Shown in pieces: positions 17,193 through 26,760 of a stretch of 63,183 nucleotides of DNA. Location of the stretch: assembly GCF_016863535.1 (NCBI RefSeq), contig NZ_BOPB01000034.1, positions 1 through 63,183 of the forward strand, written 5' to 3'. A program made the position numbers and the translations under genes. How positions within the stretch are numbered: the stretch's first letter is position 1; each line of letters begins with the position of its first letter. This stretch comes from Micromonospora lutea (GTDB lineage: Bacteria; Actinomycetota; Actinomycetes; Mycobacteriales; Micromonosporaceae). Under the pieces are notes generated by a model. It did not search any database. It worked only from the letters and a program-made list of their open reading frames with translations, and was not told where the DNA came from.

Positions 17193-18610
17193 CGAACGAG
17201 ACGGCATCCTTGGGGGCTCGGGGCGACGCGCCGGCACGGTTGCGGCGTGCCCAGTACCTCGGTTACGCCGCCGGAGACGTCGGGAACAATCTCACGTTCT
17301 CGCTCGCCGCGACCTTCCTGCTCATCTACTACACGGATGTGGTCGGCATCGCGGCGGCGACCGCGGGCACCCTGTTCCTGGTCATCCGGATCTGGGGCGG
17401 AGTCACCGATCTGTTCGCCGGCCGGATCGTGGACTCCACGTCCACGCGGTGGGGACGGTTCCGCCCGTACGTGCTGTTCGGATCGATTCCACTACTGGCG
17501 CTCAACGTCGCCCTGTTCACGATCCCGAGCGGCCTGAGCCCGGGGGCGAAGGTGACGTACGCGTACGTGTCGTACGCCCTGTTCAGCCTCGCGTACAGCT
17601 TCGTGAACATCCCGTACGGCTCCCTTTCGGCCGCGATGACGCAGCTGCCCGAGGAACGCGCCAAGCTCTCCACCGCCCGCATGGTCGCCTCCAGCCTCAC
17701 CATCCTGCTCATCGCCGTCGTCGTGGCGCCGCAGATCCAGAGTGCGGACAATCTGCAGCGGTCGCTGACGGCCATCACCGTCGCGTTCGGCGTGATCGGC
17801 TTCGTCCTGTACCTGGGCACCTTCGCCACCTCCCGGGAATCGGTGCATCGCAGCACCGCAAAGGTCAGCATGGGTCGCACGCTGGCCATGATGCGCCACA
17901 ACCGTCCGCTGATCGTGTTGTGCGTATCCACTCTGCTGTGTCTAGCTGGCATGTTCTCGTTGCAGACGGTGGGGGTCTACTACGCCCGCGACGTGCTGAG
18001 CGACGCGAAGCTGTACATCGTGCTGGTCGTCGCGCAGAACGTCGGCATGATCGTGTCTGCCCTCGCGCTGCCCAAGGTCATCGACGTGCTGGGCAAGAAG
18101 GGCGGCTTCCTGGCTGGCGGCGTGGTTGCCGCCGTCGGCGGCGTCGGGCTGGCCCTGGCTCCCGGAGCACAGCCGTGGCTGGGCACCCTGGCCTTCGCCG
18201 TGCTGGGCGTCGGGCTGGGCATCACCAACACGCTCATCTTCGCGTTCCAGGCAGACACCGTCGATTACGGCGAGTGGCGCAGCGGCGTCCGGGCCGAGGG
18301 CAGCAGCTACGCCGTGCTGTCGTTCACCCGTAAGGCGGGGCAGGGCGTCGGCGGCGCCCTCGCGGCGTACACCATCGGTGTCGGTGGTTACATCTCCGGC
18401 GGCGTCAGCCAGACCGACGCGGCGGTCACCTCGATCCGGGTGGCTGCCGGGATCGTCCCGGCCGCGCTGATCATTGGCGCGGTCCTGGTCATGCTGGCCT
18501 ACCCGCTGACCGAGAAGGCTTTCCGGGCGATGGTGGCCGAGACGGCGCAGCGCCGCGCCGCCGAGACCAACGGGACTCCGGCCGCGGCGGACACGACGGG
18601 CCCGCAATAG
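17189..18610 (+). CDS. GPH (MelB-type) sugar:cation symporter, MFS superfamily
   Basis: A 473-aa membrane protein with about twelve helices. Family features are the opening YAAGDVGNNLTFSLAATFLL, the cation-binding region TDLFAGRIVDSTSTRWGRFRPY between helices 2 and 3, and QADTVDYGEWRSGVRAEGS in the second half, all hallmarks of glycoside-pentoside-hexuronide symporters. It would import a glycoside or uronide with Na+ or H+. It is coupled by GTGA to the kinase-like gene, an unusual pairing. A GH3 beta-glucosidase 5 kb away is a possible functional partner, but they are not in one operon. Confidence 0.9.
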   Translation: MTNETASLGARGDAPARLRRAQYLGYAAGDVGNNLTFSLAATFLLIYYTDVVGIAAATAGTLFLVIRIWGGVTDLFAGRIVDSTSTRWGRFRPYVLFGSIPLLALNVALFTIPSGLSPGAKVTYAYVSYALFSLAYSFVNIPYGSLSAAMTQLPEERAKLSTARMVASSLTILLIAVVVAPQIQSADNLQRSLTAITVAFGVIGFVLYLGTFATSRESVHRSTAKVSMGRTLAMMRHNRPLIVLCVSTLLCLAGMFSLQTVGVYYARDVLSDAKLYIVLVVAQNVGMIVSALALPKVIDVLGKKGGFLAGGVVAAVGGVGLALAPGAQPWLGTLAFAVLGVGLGITNTLIFAFQADTVDYGEWRSGVRAEGSSYAVLSFTRKAGQGVGGALAAYTIGVGGYISGGVSQTDAAVTSIRVAAGIVPAALIIGAVLVMLAYPLTEKAFRAMVAETAQRRAAETNGTPAAADTTGPQ

Positions 18611-18658
18611 GGTTGGCGGGGCTGTGGTGCGCCCAGTCGCTCCTGTTGGGCTCTCTCA

Positions 18659-20236
18659 TCACGGTGGTCCGACCAGGGTCAGCACGGATTCCTGCGGAGC
18701 GAAACCGGCCGGCATGCCGGGGCAACGCCAGGTGCCGGCCGGCGCGTCGGGCGGCAGCCACTCGAGCCGGAAGGCGCCGAGGGCGAGGTCGAGATCTTCC
18801 AGGGCAGTACGCAGCGCCGGGTCGGTCAGGGGGGTACGAAGGTGCTCGGCCCAGAGCCGGACCCGTAGGTCGCGCACCGCGGTGCCGGTCGTCACCGTCG
18901 CGACGGTCAGTTCGGTGTCGACTCCCGCCATTGACCGGCTGAAGAAGTTCGCCGATCCGACGCTGGCGAACACGTCGTCGACGATGACGAGCTTCGCGTG
19001 CACGGTCAGGTGATTCACCCGCCAGAGTCCCACGGTGCGGCGCAGGTGTGGCGGCAGCGGCTCGATGAGCCGGTCCTGCAGATCCTGGTTGAGCGTACGG
19101 TTGATCAGCGGTGCGCGTTCGGCCGGGTCGCGGGTGCCCGAGCCGACGAGGATCACCTTGACCCCTCGCATGGCGGCCGCGCGCAGGTGGGGGTAGAGCC
19201 CGTAGCGGTCGTCCCCGCCGGGGTACTCCTGGAAGTACTGATCCTCGATGTAGACGTACCTGCGCGCCGCGCCGATCGCCTGGACCAGGGCCAGGTAGAC
19301 CTCCTGGACGCCCTCCGGTGGCACCGAGGTGTAGTGTCGCCGACCCCATGGCACGAGCGAGTCGACGTACCAGGGCCCCACCGAGCGCAGCAGTTGGACG
19401 GCGACGCCCGACGCCGGAGCCTGTGGCTGCGGCGCCGCCGGTGGGATCTCGGATGTGATCAGTGACGGGTTGAGGACGGGGAAGCGCCGCGGTGTCCAGA
19501 TGAACCGGCGGCGGGGCAGGCTCGTTCCGTTGATCCAGCGCATCCGGAAGACGTGCCAGACGTCGGCGGTCGCCGGCCCCCGCACGATGGCGCCCGCGTC
19601 GTGCCATCCCCAGCGTCCGCCACGGACGGTCAGCCGGCGGTGCGGAAACTCGTCGATGCGGTTGGCGGCGTAGTCGAATCCGCCGACCGCAGCGGTGATC
19701 TCGTTGTCACGCCGCACCAGCGTGAACTTCTGATGATTGGTGCCGATACCGGAACCGGACCAGTCGAGCAGCACCCGGCCCCGCAGCGGCTGCTGCCCGG
19801 CCGGTGCCTTTGCCGACCGCCAGTGCCGTAGCCGGTGCGCGGTGCGTACGTTGTCCCGGAACGGCCCGATCTTGAGATTCCTCAGGCTGCTGGCCACGAC
19901 CGCTCCGGCCAGCACCACTCGTACGTCCACGCCGCGCTCGGCCAGTCCGGCCAGCAGTTCGCCGAGCGGCTCGTACCCCGGCTCGCCCGGCTTCCGCCCG
20001 GTCAGGTCCATGTTGTGGTCGAGCTGGAGCCCACAGATGTACACCGCGTCGCCGGGGCCGGCCGAGCCGAGCAACTCGCGCATCCGCAGCATCCACTGCC
20101 GGCCGTCGACGACCATCTCGACCGTCGAGTCCTCCCGGTGCACCGGTACCGCCGGTGCGAGGTACCGGCCGATCAGCTGATCGAGGCCGGGCCGGTCCAC
20201 GGAGCCGTCGGACCGGCCGCCGGCAACGTCCACCAT
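18659..20236 (-). CDS. phospholipase D-like protein with two HKD motifs
   Basis: A 525-aa PLD-superfamily protein. The first catalytic half shows NHQKFTLVRRDN (H-x-K) near residue 165 and the second HAKLVIVDDVFASVGSANF near 410, with the usual downstream Asn and Ser. Both halves are needed for phosphatidyl or phosphodiester transfer. No signal peptide or membrane helix is seen, so it acts in the cytosol or peripherally on membranes. Cardiolipin synthase is less likely because membrane helices are absent. A TATAGT -10 box ends nine bases before the ATG, indicating a leaderless mRNA. Confidence 0.88.
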   Translation of the reverse strand: MVDVAGGRSDGSVDRPGLDQLIGRYLAPAVPVHREDSTVEMVVDGRQWMLRMRELLGSAGPGDAVYICGLQLDHNMDLTGRKPGEPGYEPLGELLAGLAERGVDVRVVLAGAVVASSLRNLKIGPFRDNVRTAHRLRHWRSAKAPAGQQPLRGRVLLDWSGSGIGTNHQKFTLVRRDNEITAAVGGFDYAANRIDEFPHRRLTVRGGRWGWHDAGAIVRGPATADVWHVFRMRWINGTSLPRRRFIWTPRRFPVLNPSLITSEIPPAAPQPQAPASGVAVQLLRSVGPWYVDSLVPWGRRHYTSVPPEGVQEVYLALVQAIGAARRYVYIEDQYFQEYPGGDDRYGLYPHLRAAAMRGVKVILVGSGTRDPAERAPLINRTLNQDLQDRLIEPLPPHLRRTVGLWRVNHLTVHAKLVIVDDVFASVGSANFFSRSMAGVDTELTVATVTTGTAVRDLRVRLWAEHLRTPLTDPALRTALEDLDLALGAFRLEWLPPDAPAGTWRCPGMPAGFAPQESVLTLVGPP

Positions 20237-20244
20237 GAGGGCAA

Positions 20245-20250
20245 ACTATA
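20245..20250 (-). promoter_or_regulatory. -10 box for a leaderless PLD transcript
   Basis: TATAGT on the minus strand matches the actinobacterial TANNNT consensus. Its distance of nine bases to the ATG at 20236 places the start of transcription at or next to the start codon. Confidence 0.5.
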
Positions 20251-20357
20251 ACCTCGGTGCGATCGGCCCGCCCGCCATCGGCGGCCCCGGTCGGCCGTAG
20301 GCCACCCCGCAGCGGCGTGTCGTCGACGCGGTCGACAGCGGCGAGTTTTGAACCAGA

Positions 20358-21449
20358 ATGAACAGGGCCACGAACACGTGGGGCGACACCATGGGGTGGA
20401 CGATGTCACGGCGGTGGATCAGCGTCGCATGGCCGCTGGCACAGCAGAGCGCGGCCGCGGTCGTGGCCTGGCTGATCGCCGTGCATGTGGCGGGCCACGC
20501 GGAGCCGTTCTTCGCCCCGGTCGCGGCGGCGATCGGGCTGAACGCCACCCAGGGACGCCGCGGCTCGAACGCGGTACGGCTGCTGACCGGCGTCCTGATC
20601 GGCGTTCTTGTCGGCGAGGCAGCGGTCTGGCTGGTCGGAGGTGGTGCCTGGACCCTGGCGGTGGCGGCGTTCCTCGCGATGCTGGTTGCCCGGTTGGTGA
20701 ATGATGCCCGGATCATCCAGGCCCAGGCCGCCGTTGCGGCGATCCTCGTCACCGTCTTCGGGCAGCCGGAGCAGGGATGGGACCGGTTGGTGGACGCGTT
20801 CATCGGCGCCGGGGTCGCAGTCGTGTTCAGCCAGGTGTTGTTCGCCCCGGAACCGCTGCGGTTACTGAGGCATGCCGAGGCCGCAGTCCTGTCCAGCTTG
20901 GCGGACGCCCTGAGGATGACCGCCGACGCGTTCGAATCCGGTGACGAGCAGCGCGCGGCGGCTGCCACGACGAAGCTGCGGGACCTGCGGGACAAGCTCG
21001 CCGCGCTCAGCACGACCCGGAAGGCCAGCGACCGGATCGTCCGCCACTCGCTGACCTGGCGGCGGCGGGCGGGACTGGTCGTGGCCGAACGGGAGCGCGC
21101 GGATCATCTCGATCTGCTCGCCGGTAGCTGCCTCATGCTCGCCCGTACGGCCTTGGCCATTGAGGGCCCCCTCCGCGCCCCGCTCGCGGCCGTGGTCCGG
21201 CAGCTGGCGGCCGCGATGGACGGCCTCGCCACGGACCCGGGGGACCGGCCCAATCGGCAGCACGCCGCCGACCGGGCCGCGGAACTGGCGAGGTGGCTGG
21301 TCGAGCACGGCGGGCAGGTGCCGGCCCGATCACCGCTCGCCGCCGCGTACGCCAGCATCCGGATGGTCGCGGCCGACGTCATGGTGTTCGCCGGGGTCGA
21401 CCCCGAACAGGCGTTCCAGGATACGTTCCCAAGGCGGCGGGAGGAGTAG
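20358..21449 (+). CDS. FUSC-family membrane protein
   Basis: A 363-aa protein with six hydrophobic segments in residues 15-170, then a long soluble helical region (about 180-350). The sequence FFAPVAAAIGLNATQGRRGSNA and the FUSC-like helix ARIIQAQAAVAAILVTVFG match fusaric-acid-resistance/aromatic-acid-exporter proteins. These are proposed to export aromatic acids or related compounds. The start is uncertain: ATG 20358 lacks a ribosome site, while ATG 20403 has GGGGTGG just upstream. It converges tightly with the glucose-6-phosphate dehydrogenase gene, the two stops being adjacent. Confidence 0.82.
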   Translation: MNRATNTWGDTMGWTMSRRWISVAWPLAQQSAAAVVAWLIAVHVAGHAEPFFAPVAAAIGLNATQGRRGSNAVRLLTGVLIGVLVGEAAVWLVGGGAWTLAVAAFLAMLVARLVNDARIIQAQAAVAAILVTVFGQPEQGWDRLVDAFIGAGVAVVFSQVLFAPEPLRLLRHAEAAVLSSLADALRMTADAFESGDEQRAAAATTKLRDLRDKLAALSTTRKASDRIVRHSLTWRRRAGLVVAERERADHLDLLAGSCLMLARTALAIEGPLRAPLAAVVRQLAAAMDGLATDPGDRPNRQHAADRAAELARWLVEHGGQVPARSPLAAAYASIRMVAADVMVFAGVDPEQAFQDTFPRRREE

Positions 21450-22835
21450 CTATGCGGCGGTGGGGCCGTCGCTGCCGGCCTCGTACTCTTCCAGCGGCAC
21501 GGCGTCGTCGCGCCAGGCGCGCAGTACCGGTTCGACGATCCGCCACGTCTGCTCGGCCTGGTCGCCGCGTACCGACAGAGTCGGGTCACCGGCGAGCACC
21601 CCGGCGAGCACCTGGCCGTAGGCGGGCAGGTCTCCCGGCTCCGGGTCCACTTCCATGCCGGCCCGTCCGACGGTCCTCGGCTCTCCGGGGCCGTTGAGGT
21701 TGAAGTCCAACCGCAGCGTCTCAGGATCCAGCCCGATGTGAATTCGGTCGGGCCGCTGGTAGCCGTGCAGGCCTTCGGGAATCCAGTTGGGCTTCTTGAA
21801 GGTGATCACCACACGCTTGTCCAGGTTCCGCAGCGCCTTGCCGGTGCGCAGCCGGAACGGCACACCGGCCCAACGCCAGGTGTTCACCTCGACCACCATC
21901 TCGGCGAAGGTCTCGGTTCGCCGGGCCGGATCGACACCGTCCTCGTCCACGTACGACGGCACCACCTTTCCGCCCACCCTCCCGGCGGTGTACCGGGCCC
22001 GCCGGCTGGCGCGTACCGGATCGTTGTCCCACACCCGGGTAGCTCGCAACACCGTTGCGGCGCCGTCGCGAACGTCCCGGGCGCTGAGGGTGCTCGGCGG
22101 CTCCATGGTCAGCAGGGACAGGACGTGCAGGGCGTGGCTCTGCAGCATGTCGACCAGGGCGCCGGCGCCGTCGTAGTAGCCGGCCCGGCCCTCCAATGCC
22201 AGGCTCTCCTCCAGCAGGATGTCGACACTCGCGACGTGGTTGGAGTTCAGAACCGACTCAAGCATCCGGTTGGTGAAGCGCAACCCGAACAGGTTCAGCA
22301 CGGTCGACAGGCCGAGGTAGTGATCCACGCGGAAGATCTGGCTCTCCGGCACCAACCCGGTGACCAGTTGGTTGAGGAACTCGGCGCTGGCCAGGTCACC
22401 GCCGAACGGCTTCTCCATCACCAGACGCGTCGTCGGTGGCAGATCAATTCCCGCGAGTGCCCGGCAGGCCCGTTCCGTGGCAGCGGGCGGCAACGCGAAG
22501 TACAGGATGAGCGAGCGCGACGAGCATGCGTTCAGCAGGCGGACGAGATCCTCCCTGACGGTGACATCGGCCGGCACGTAGCGCGTCGTGTCGACGATCG
22601 TACGAAGCTGTGGCGTGTCCTGCGGCTCCGCGGCGAAAATCTGCCGTACCCGGTTCCGCCACTGGTCATTGTCCCAGTCGAGCCGGTCGCTGCCGATCAG
22701 CTCGATCTCCAGCCCACGCCGACTCACCAGCCCGGCCAGGCCCGGCAGCAGCAGGCGAGCGGCGAGATCACCGGCCGCGCCCAGCACGACCAGCGTGGGG
22801 GCGGGATCCGTCGAAAAGTCTGGTGGCGAGATCAC
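21450..22835 (-). CDS. glucose-6-phosphate dehydrogenase homologue lacking the catalytic lysine
   Basis: A 461-aa member of the Zwf family. The NADP motif VVLGAAGDLAARLLLPGL is at residues 16-33, EKPFG at 141-145, and RVDHYLGLSTVLNLFGLRF at 169-187. In classical enzymes the middle motif reads DHYLGKE and its lysine (Lys205 in human G6PD) binds substrate; here that position is Leu176. The catalytic His in LQSHALHVL is kept. Oxidation of glucose 6-phosphate to the lactone may therefore be altered or directed to another sugar. The divergent neighbour is an SMP-30-type lactonase, which fits a dehydrogenase/lactonase pair. Confidence 0.85.
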   Translation of the reverse strand: MISPPDFSTDPAPTLVVLGAAGDLAARLLLPGLAGLVSRRGLEIELIGSDRLDWDNDQWRNRVRQIFAAEPQDTPQLRTIVDTTRYVPADVTVREDLVRLLNACSSRSLILYFALPPAATERACRALAGIDLPPTTRLVMEKPFGGDLASAEFLNQLVTGLVPESQIFRVDHYLGLSTVLNLFGLRFTNRMLESVLNSNHVASVDILLEESLALEGRAGYYDGAGALVDMLQSHALHVLSLLTMEPPSTLSARDVRDGAATVLRATRVWDNDPVRASRRARYTAGRVGGKVVPSYVDEDGVDPARRTETFAEMVVEVNTWRWAGVPFRLRTGKALRNLDKRVVITFKKPNWIPEGLHGYQRPDRIHIGLDPETLRLDFNLNGPGEPRTVGRAGMEVDPEPGDLPAYGQVLAGVLAGDPTLSVRGDQAEQTWRIVEPVLRAWRDDAVPLEEYEAGSDGPTAA

Positions 22836-22886
22836 CGGCCTACTGTCTCAGCTTGCCCCGGCGGTGCGTCAAGGCAGAATGGTGCG

Positions 22887-23732
22887 ATGCGGGTGGAATC
22901 GGTGACCGGACCTGTCGTTTACCACGGTGAGGGCCCGGTTTGGTACGAGGGCTGGGGTGGCCTGCGGTTCGTGGACATGCTGGCCGGAGACGTCATGTGC
23001 CTGATGAGCGATGGCTCGCTCGAACGCCGCCACGTCGGCTCGGTCGCCGCAGCGGTCCGGCCCCGGCGCGGCGGCGGTGCGGTGATCGGTGTGGCGCGCG
23101 GCTTCGCTCTGGAGGACCCCGACGGGACGGTGACGTCGTTGCCGCAGGTGTGGAGCGATCCCGGCGTACGGATGAACGAGGGCGGTTGCGACCCGGACGG
23201 CCGCTTCTACTGCGGTTCCATGGCCTACGACCAGTCGGTCGGCGCGGGCGCGCTCTACCGGCTCACCGCGGACGGCTCCGTGGAGGTCGTGCTGGAGCAC
23301 GTCACGGTCTCCAACGGGTTGGAGTGGAGCCCCGACGGTTCGCGGGCCTACTACAACGACACCGCGACCCTTGCCATCTCCGTGTTCGACTACGACACCG
23401 CCACCGGGTTGACCAACCGGCGTACCTTCGTCGAACTGCCGGACGGCGGCCGTCCCGACGGGCTCACCGTCGACGCCGACGGCGGCGTCTGGACGGCCGT
23501 GTCCAACGGTGGCGCCGTCCACCGTTACAGCCCCGACGGCGTGCTGGTGGAGAAGCTCGCGGTGCCGGCACGCAAGGTGACCGCCTGCACCTTCGGCGGC
23601 GAGCACCTCGACCAGCTGTTCATCACCACCTCACAGGAGAACATCGACACCCGCGAGGACCCGCTGGCCGGATGCCTCTTCCGCGCCGAGGTGGGAGTCA
23701 AGGGCATTCCGGTGCGGCTCTTCGCCGGTTGA
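22887..23732 (+). CDS. SMP-30/gluconolactonase-family lactonase
   Basis: A 281-aa six-bladed beta-propeller protein. The metal-binding glutamate lies in YHGEGPVWYEG near the N-terminus. Other family marks are VRMNEGGCDPDGRFYCGSM, VSNGLEWSPDGSRAYYNDT (metal-binding Asn/Asp) and PDGLTVDADGGVW. It should hydrolyse sugar lactones using a divalent cation in the cytosol. Its start is 51 bp from the divergent dehydrogenase gene, whose product would be a lactone, so the two probably form one oxidative sugar pathway. The GH3 beta-glucosidase follows 68 bp downstream in the same direction. Confidence 0.9.
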   Translation: MRVESVTGPVVYHGEGPVWYEGWGGLRFVDMLAGDVMCLMSDGSLERRHVGSVAAAVRPRRGGGAVIGVARGFALEDPDGTVTSLPQVWSDPGVRMNEGGCDPDGRFYCGSMAYDQSVGAGALYRLTADGSVEVVLEHVTVSNGLEWSPDGSRAYYNDTATLAISVFDYDTATGLTNRRTFVELPDGGRPDGLTVDADGGVWTAVSNGGAVHRYSPDGVLVEKLAVPARKVTACTFGGEHLDQLFITTSQENIDTREDPLAGCLFRAEVGVKGIPVRLFAG

Positions 23733-23800
23733 GGACGACCCGGATCGGGTCGGCCGGCCATGGTGAACTGCGCCTACCCACGTCATCGAAGGGATTCGAC

Positions 23801-25939
23801 TTGTCAGACCTGACTCATCCGTGGCAGAACACCTCCTTGCCGCCCCGAGAGCGCGCCGAGAAGCTCGTCCGGGCCATGACGCTGGAGCAGAAGATCGCCC
23901 AGCTGCACGGCGCCATGGAGACCATCGACATCTACGCCCTCGCGGCGCAGGCCACAGACTCCGAGACGGGCCTGGAGCAACTCGCCGCCCAGATCCGGGT
24001 GGAGCGGCACGTCACCGCGATCGACGAACTGGGGATCCCGCGCTTCCGAATCACCAACGGTCCGGTGGGAGTCGGCATGGGCGACGGCACGCCGAGCCCG
24101 CCGGCCACCTCCCTGCCGATGACCATCGGCCTCGCTGCCGGGTTCGACCCCGAGCTGGCGTACGCCTACGGCGACATCATCGGCTCCGAGACGGCCACAT
24201 TGGGCCAGCACGTCCTGGAAGGCCCGGGCGTTTGCCTGCACCGCACCACGATCGCTGGCCGCAACTTCGAGTACTTCTCCGAGGATCCGTACCTCACCGG
24301 GGTGATGGGAGTGGCGGTGACCAAGGCGATCCAGGCACACGACGTGATCGCCATGGGCAAGCACTACGTGGTCAACGACCAGGAGTACGAGCGGTTCCGG
24401 GCCAACGTCGAGGTCGACGAGCACGTGCTGCGTGAGCTCTATCTGCTGCCGTTCGAGATGCTCGTCAAGGACGCCGGAATCGGCGCGATCATGAGCGCCT
24501 ACAACCGCATACGCGGCGTGTACGCCACCGAGTACCGCCACACGTTGACCGACATCCTGCGGACGGAATGGGGTTTCGAGGGGTACGTCCAGTCCGACTT
24601 CTGGTCGTGCCGCTCCGCCGCACCGTCGCTGAACGCCGGCATGGACCACGAGATGCCGGACGCCAAGTGGCTCAACGAAACCAACGTCAAGGCGGCCCTG
24701 AACGACACCAGCCTGGAGATCGAAACCGTCGACCGGGCTCTGGTCCGCCGCTACACGCAGATGTTCCGGTTCGGGCAGTTCGAGCGCCCGTACGATCCGG
24801 GCGAGATCGACGCCCGGGCGCACGGCGCAGTCGCCCGCACCATCGGGGCGCAGATCGCCGTCCTGCTCAAGAACGACTCCGGTGTGTTGCCGCTACGCCG
24901 GGACGCCGGTGCCATCGTCATCATCGGCCAGTCCACGTTCGTCGACGAGGCGTGCCTGGGCGGCGGCGGCTCCTCCAAGGTCATCCCCCTGTACACCGTC
25001 CGTCCTCTGGACGGCATGCGTGACGTGCTTCGCGAACTCGGTTCGTCCGCCACGGTGACCAAAGTGACCGTCGCCGACGACCTGTCGAATCTGGACGAGG
25101 CGAAGAACTCGGCCAGTGCGGCCGACGTGGTGGTGATCATGGCGGGTCTGGTGGCGACCGAGGGCGCGGATCAGCGGGATGCGAACATGCTCAACGAGCA
25201 GAACCGGATGATCGAGGAACTGCTGGGGGTCAATCCCACGACGGTCGTGGTGTTGAAGGACAGCAACCCGGTGCTGATGCCGTGGATCGACAAGGCCCCG
25301 GCGGTGCTGGAGGTGTGGAACCAGGGCGCCGAAGATGGGCACGTCGTCGCCGATCTGCTCTTCGGTGTCGTGAACCCGTCCGGCAAGGTGCCCACGTCGT
25401 ACCCCAGGTCGGAGGCGGACACCCTGTATGCCGGTCACCCGGAGCGGTATCCCGGTACCGACGAGGGCGACGGCTACCCGGTGATCCGCTATTCCGAGGG
25501 CTTGGAGATCGGTTACCGCTGGTTCCAGGCGCAGGGCATCACGCCCCTGTTCGGCTTCGGGCACGGTCTGTCCTACACCAGCTTCGACATCACCGACGTG
25601 ACGGTGCACGCCCCGGACGGCGCGCGTGCGCCGGTGACCGTGACGGCGTCGGTGACCAACACCGGCCCGGTGGCTGGGGCCGAGGTGGTGCAGGTCTATC
25701 TCGGCGTTCCGGTGCCGGGCCAGCCACCCAAGCGGCTCGTCGGTTTTCAGAAGGTGTTCGTAGCGCCCGGCGAGTCGAAGCCGGTGCAGATCACCATCGA
25801 CCCGGCAGCGACGAACCACCCGTTCAGCGTGTGGGACTACGGCACCCAACGCTTCGCGATCAAGGCAGGGGCGTACGCCGTGTACGTCGGAAACTCGGCC
25901 GACAACACACCACACACGGCGACGATCACCGTACGGTAG
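23801..25939 (+). CDS. GH3-family beta-glucosidase
   Basis: A 712-aa intracellular glycoside hydrolase family 3 enzyme. The (beta/alpha)8 domain carries the nucleophile region GFEGYVQSDFW (Asp about residue 266) and the substrate loop MGKHYVVNDQEYER. The second alpha/beta domain spans about 340-560, with GADQRDANMLNEQN holding acid/base candidates. A fibronectin III-like domain closes the protein (VTNTGPVAGAEVVQVYLGV). No signal peptide is present, so it would hydrolyse imported beta-glucosides. TTG at 23801 is chosen because AAGGGA lies six bases upstream; no ATG is suitable. It probably shares a transcript with the SMP-30 gene. Confidence 0.92.
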   Translation: MSDLTHPWQNTSLPPRERAEKLVRAMTLEQKIAQLHGAMETIDIYALAAQATDSETGLEQLAAQIRVERHVTAIDELGIPRFRITNGPVGVGMGDGTPSPPATSLPMTIGLAAGFDPELAYAYGDIIGSETATLGQHVLEGPGVCLHRTTIAGRNFEYFSEDPYLTGVMGVAVTKAIQAHDVIAMGKHYVVNDQEYERFRANVEVDEHVLRELYLLPFEMLVKDAGIGAIMSAYNRIRGVYATEYRHTLTDILRTEWGFEGYVQSDFWSCRSAAPSLNAGMDHEMPDAKWLNETNVKAALNDTSLEIETVDRALVRRYTQMFRFGQFERPYDPGEIDARAHGAVARTIGAQIAVLLKNDSGVLPLRRDAGAIVIIGQSTFVDEACLGGGGSSKVIPLYTVRPLDGMRDVLRELGSSATVTKVTVADDLSNLDEAKNSASAADVVVIMAGLVATEGADQRDANMLNEQNRMIEELLGVNPTTVVVLKDSNPVLMPWIDKAPAVLEVWNQGAEDGHVVADLLFGVVNPSGKVPTSYPRSEADTLYAGHPERYPGTDEGDGYPVIRYSEGLEIGYRWFQAQGITPLFGFGHGLSYTSFDITDVTVHAPDGARAPVTVTASVTNTGPVAGAEVVQVYLGVPVPGQPPKRLVGFQKVFVAPGESKPVQITIDPAATNHPFSVWDYGTQRFAIKAGAYAVYVGNSADNTPHTATITVR

Positions 25940-26149
25940 GCCCAGCCGGCGGACATCCTCCCGGGACCTCTCTGAGCCGCCCCCGCCGCAAGGCGAACGC
26001 AACTCGCCGGTGCGGGGCCTGCAGCGCCGGGAGCCAGGTGTGGACGGCGTCGGCCCACGGCTCGTCGTCGCGTTCGAACCTCTGGCCTGTCGATCGGCGC
26101 CCCCGGCCGGCCACTGAGGCGCGCGGCGGCCGGCCGGCGGGTCGAACCG

Positions 26150-26485
26150 TCAGTTGACGTCGGGCTCGGCGGATGCCGGCGCGAGTTCGAACCGGGTCCG
26201 TTGGTCGATAGGCACCAGGTCGAGGTATTCCGGGTGACGTTGGATGTAGCCGCGGATGAACGGGCAGAACGGCAGGGCCCCAGATCCCTCTTCGCGGACG
26301 GCGTCCAGTGCACCCCGGGCCAGCTGCGAGCCCAGGCCTCGGCCCTCGAAGTCCGACTCGATCACCGTGTGGGTGAAGGAGACGTTTCCTTTCCTGCGCC
26401 GGTACTCCGCGAACCCGGCCACCTGCCCGTCGACGACGATCTCGAACCGCCCGGCCGATGGGTTGTCCACCACTGTTGGCTCCAT
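26150..26485 (-). CDS. short GNAT-type N-acetyltransferase (YjdJ-like)
   Basis: A 111-aa protein of the compact Gcn5-related family. The acetyl-CoA pyrophosphate loop appears as DFEGRGLGSQLARGALD (Q/R-x-x-G-x-G/A), preceded by the typical beta strand NVSFTHTVIES. The family motif PFCPFIRGYIQRHPEY closes the domain. Substrates of this subgroup are mostly unknown. The start at 26485 follows TGAGG; two upstream in-frame starts exist. A truncated paralogue lies just upstream on the same strand. Confidence 0.82.
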   Translation of the reverse strand: MEPTVVDNPSAGRFEIVVDGQVAGFAEYRRRKGNVSFTHTVIESDFEGRGLGSQLARGALDAVREEGSGALPFCPFIRGYIQRHPEYLDLVPIDQRTRFELAPASAEPDVN

Positions 26486-26595
26486 GTGGTCCATCCTCAC
26501 CCAGCGGCGGCGTCGGTGCAGCGGACGTCAGCTTCCACTTGCCCAGACTCCGACCGGGCGACCAGCACGCGCGCGTCCTGGCGTAGGTCCAGGCG

Positions 26596-26760
26596 TTACG
26601 ATTCGGACAACGTGTTACGCGGATCGTCGCCATGGATCTCCGTGTGCGTGAACACGACGAGCTGGTCGGTCTTCTGGTACGCGGCGAGGCCCAGTGCCCG
26701 CCCGTCACGGACGACCTCGTAGCGCTGCCGCTCGGGCACGTCGATGACCTGCAGGCTCAT
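26596..26760 (-). pseudogene. truncated paralogue of the short GNAT gene
   Basis: A 54-aa frame beginning MSLQVIDVPERQRYE and containing LVVFTHTEI matches the first half of the neighbouring GNAT, but it stops before the acetyl-CoA loop. No continuation was found in other frames. It has its own GAGGAG ribosome site, and its ATG overlaps the stop of the AhpD-like gene, so it was once the coupled second gene of that operon. It is interpreted as a 3'-deleted copy. Confidence 0.6.

Noticed and set aside
16275..17237. Minus-strand frame containing EHPHVRGE
   Set aside because: This peptide is the translation of a CRISPR repeat, and the rest is antisense to the kinase-like gene; it is used only as support for the CRISPR call.
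18611..18658. Possible terminator between the symporter and PLD genes
   Set aside because: Only a 5-bp stem with a 10-base loop could be drawn, too weak to report.
21738..22886. In-frame upstream extension of the SMP-30 gene
   Set aside because: It is antisense to the dehydrogenase gene; the ATG at 22887 begins at the conserved N-terminus of the lactonase.
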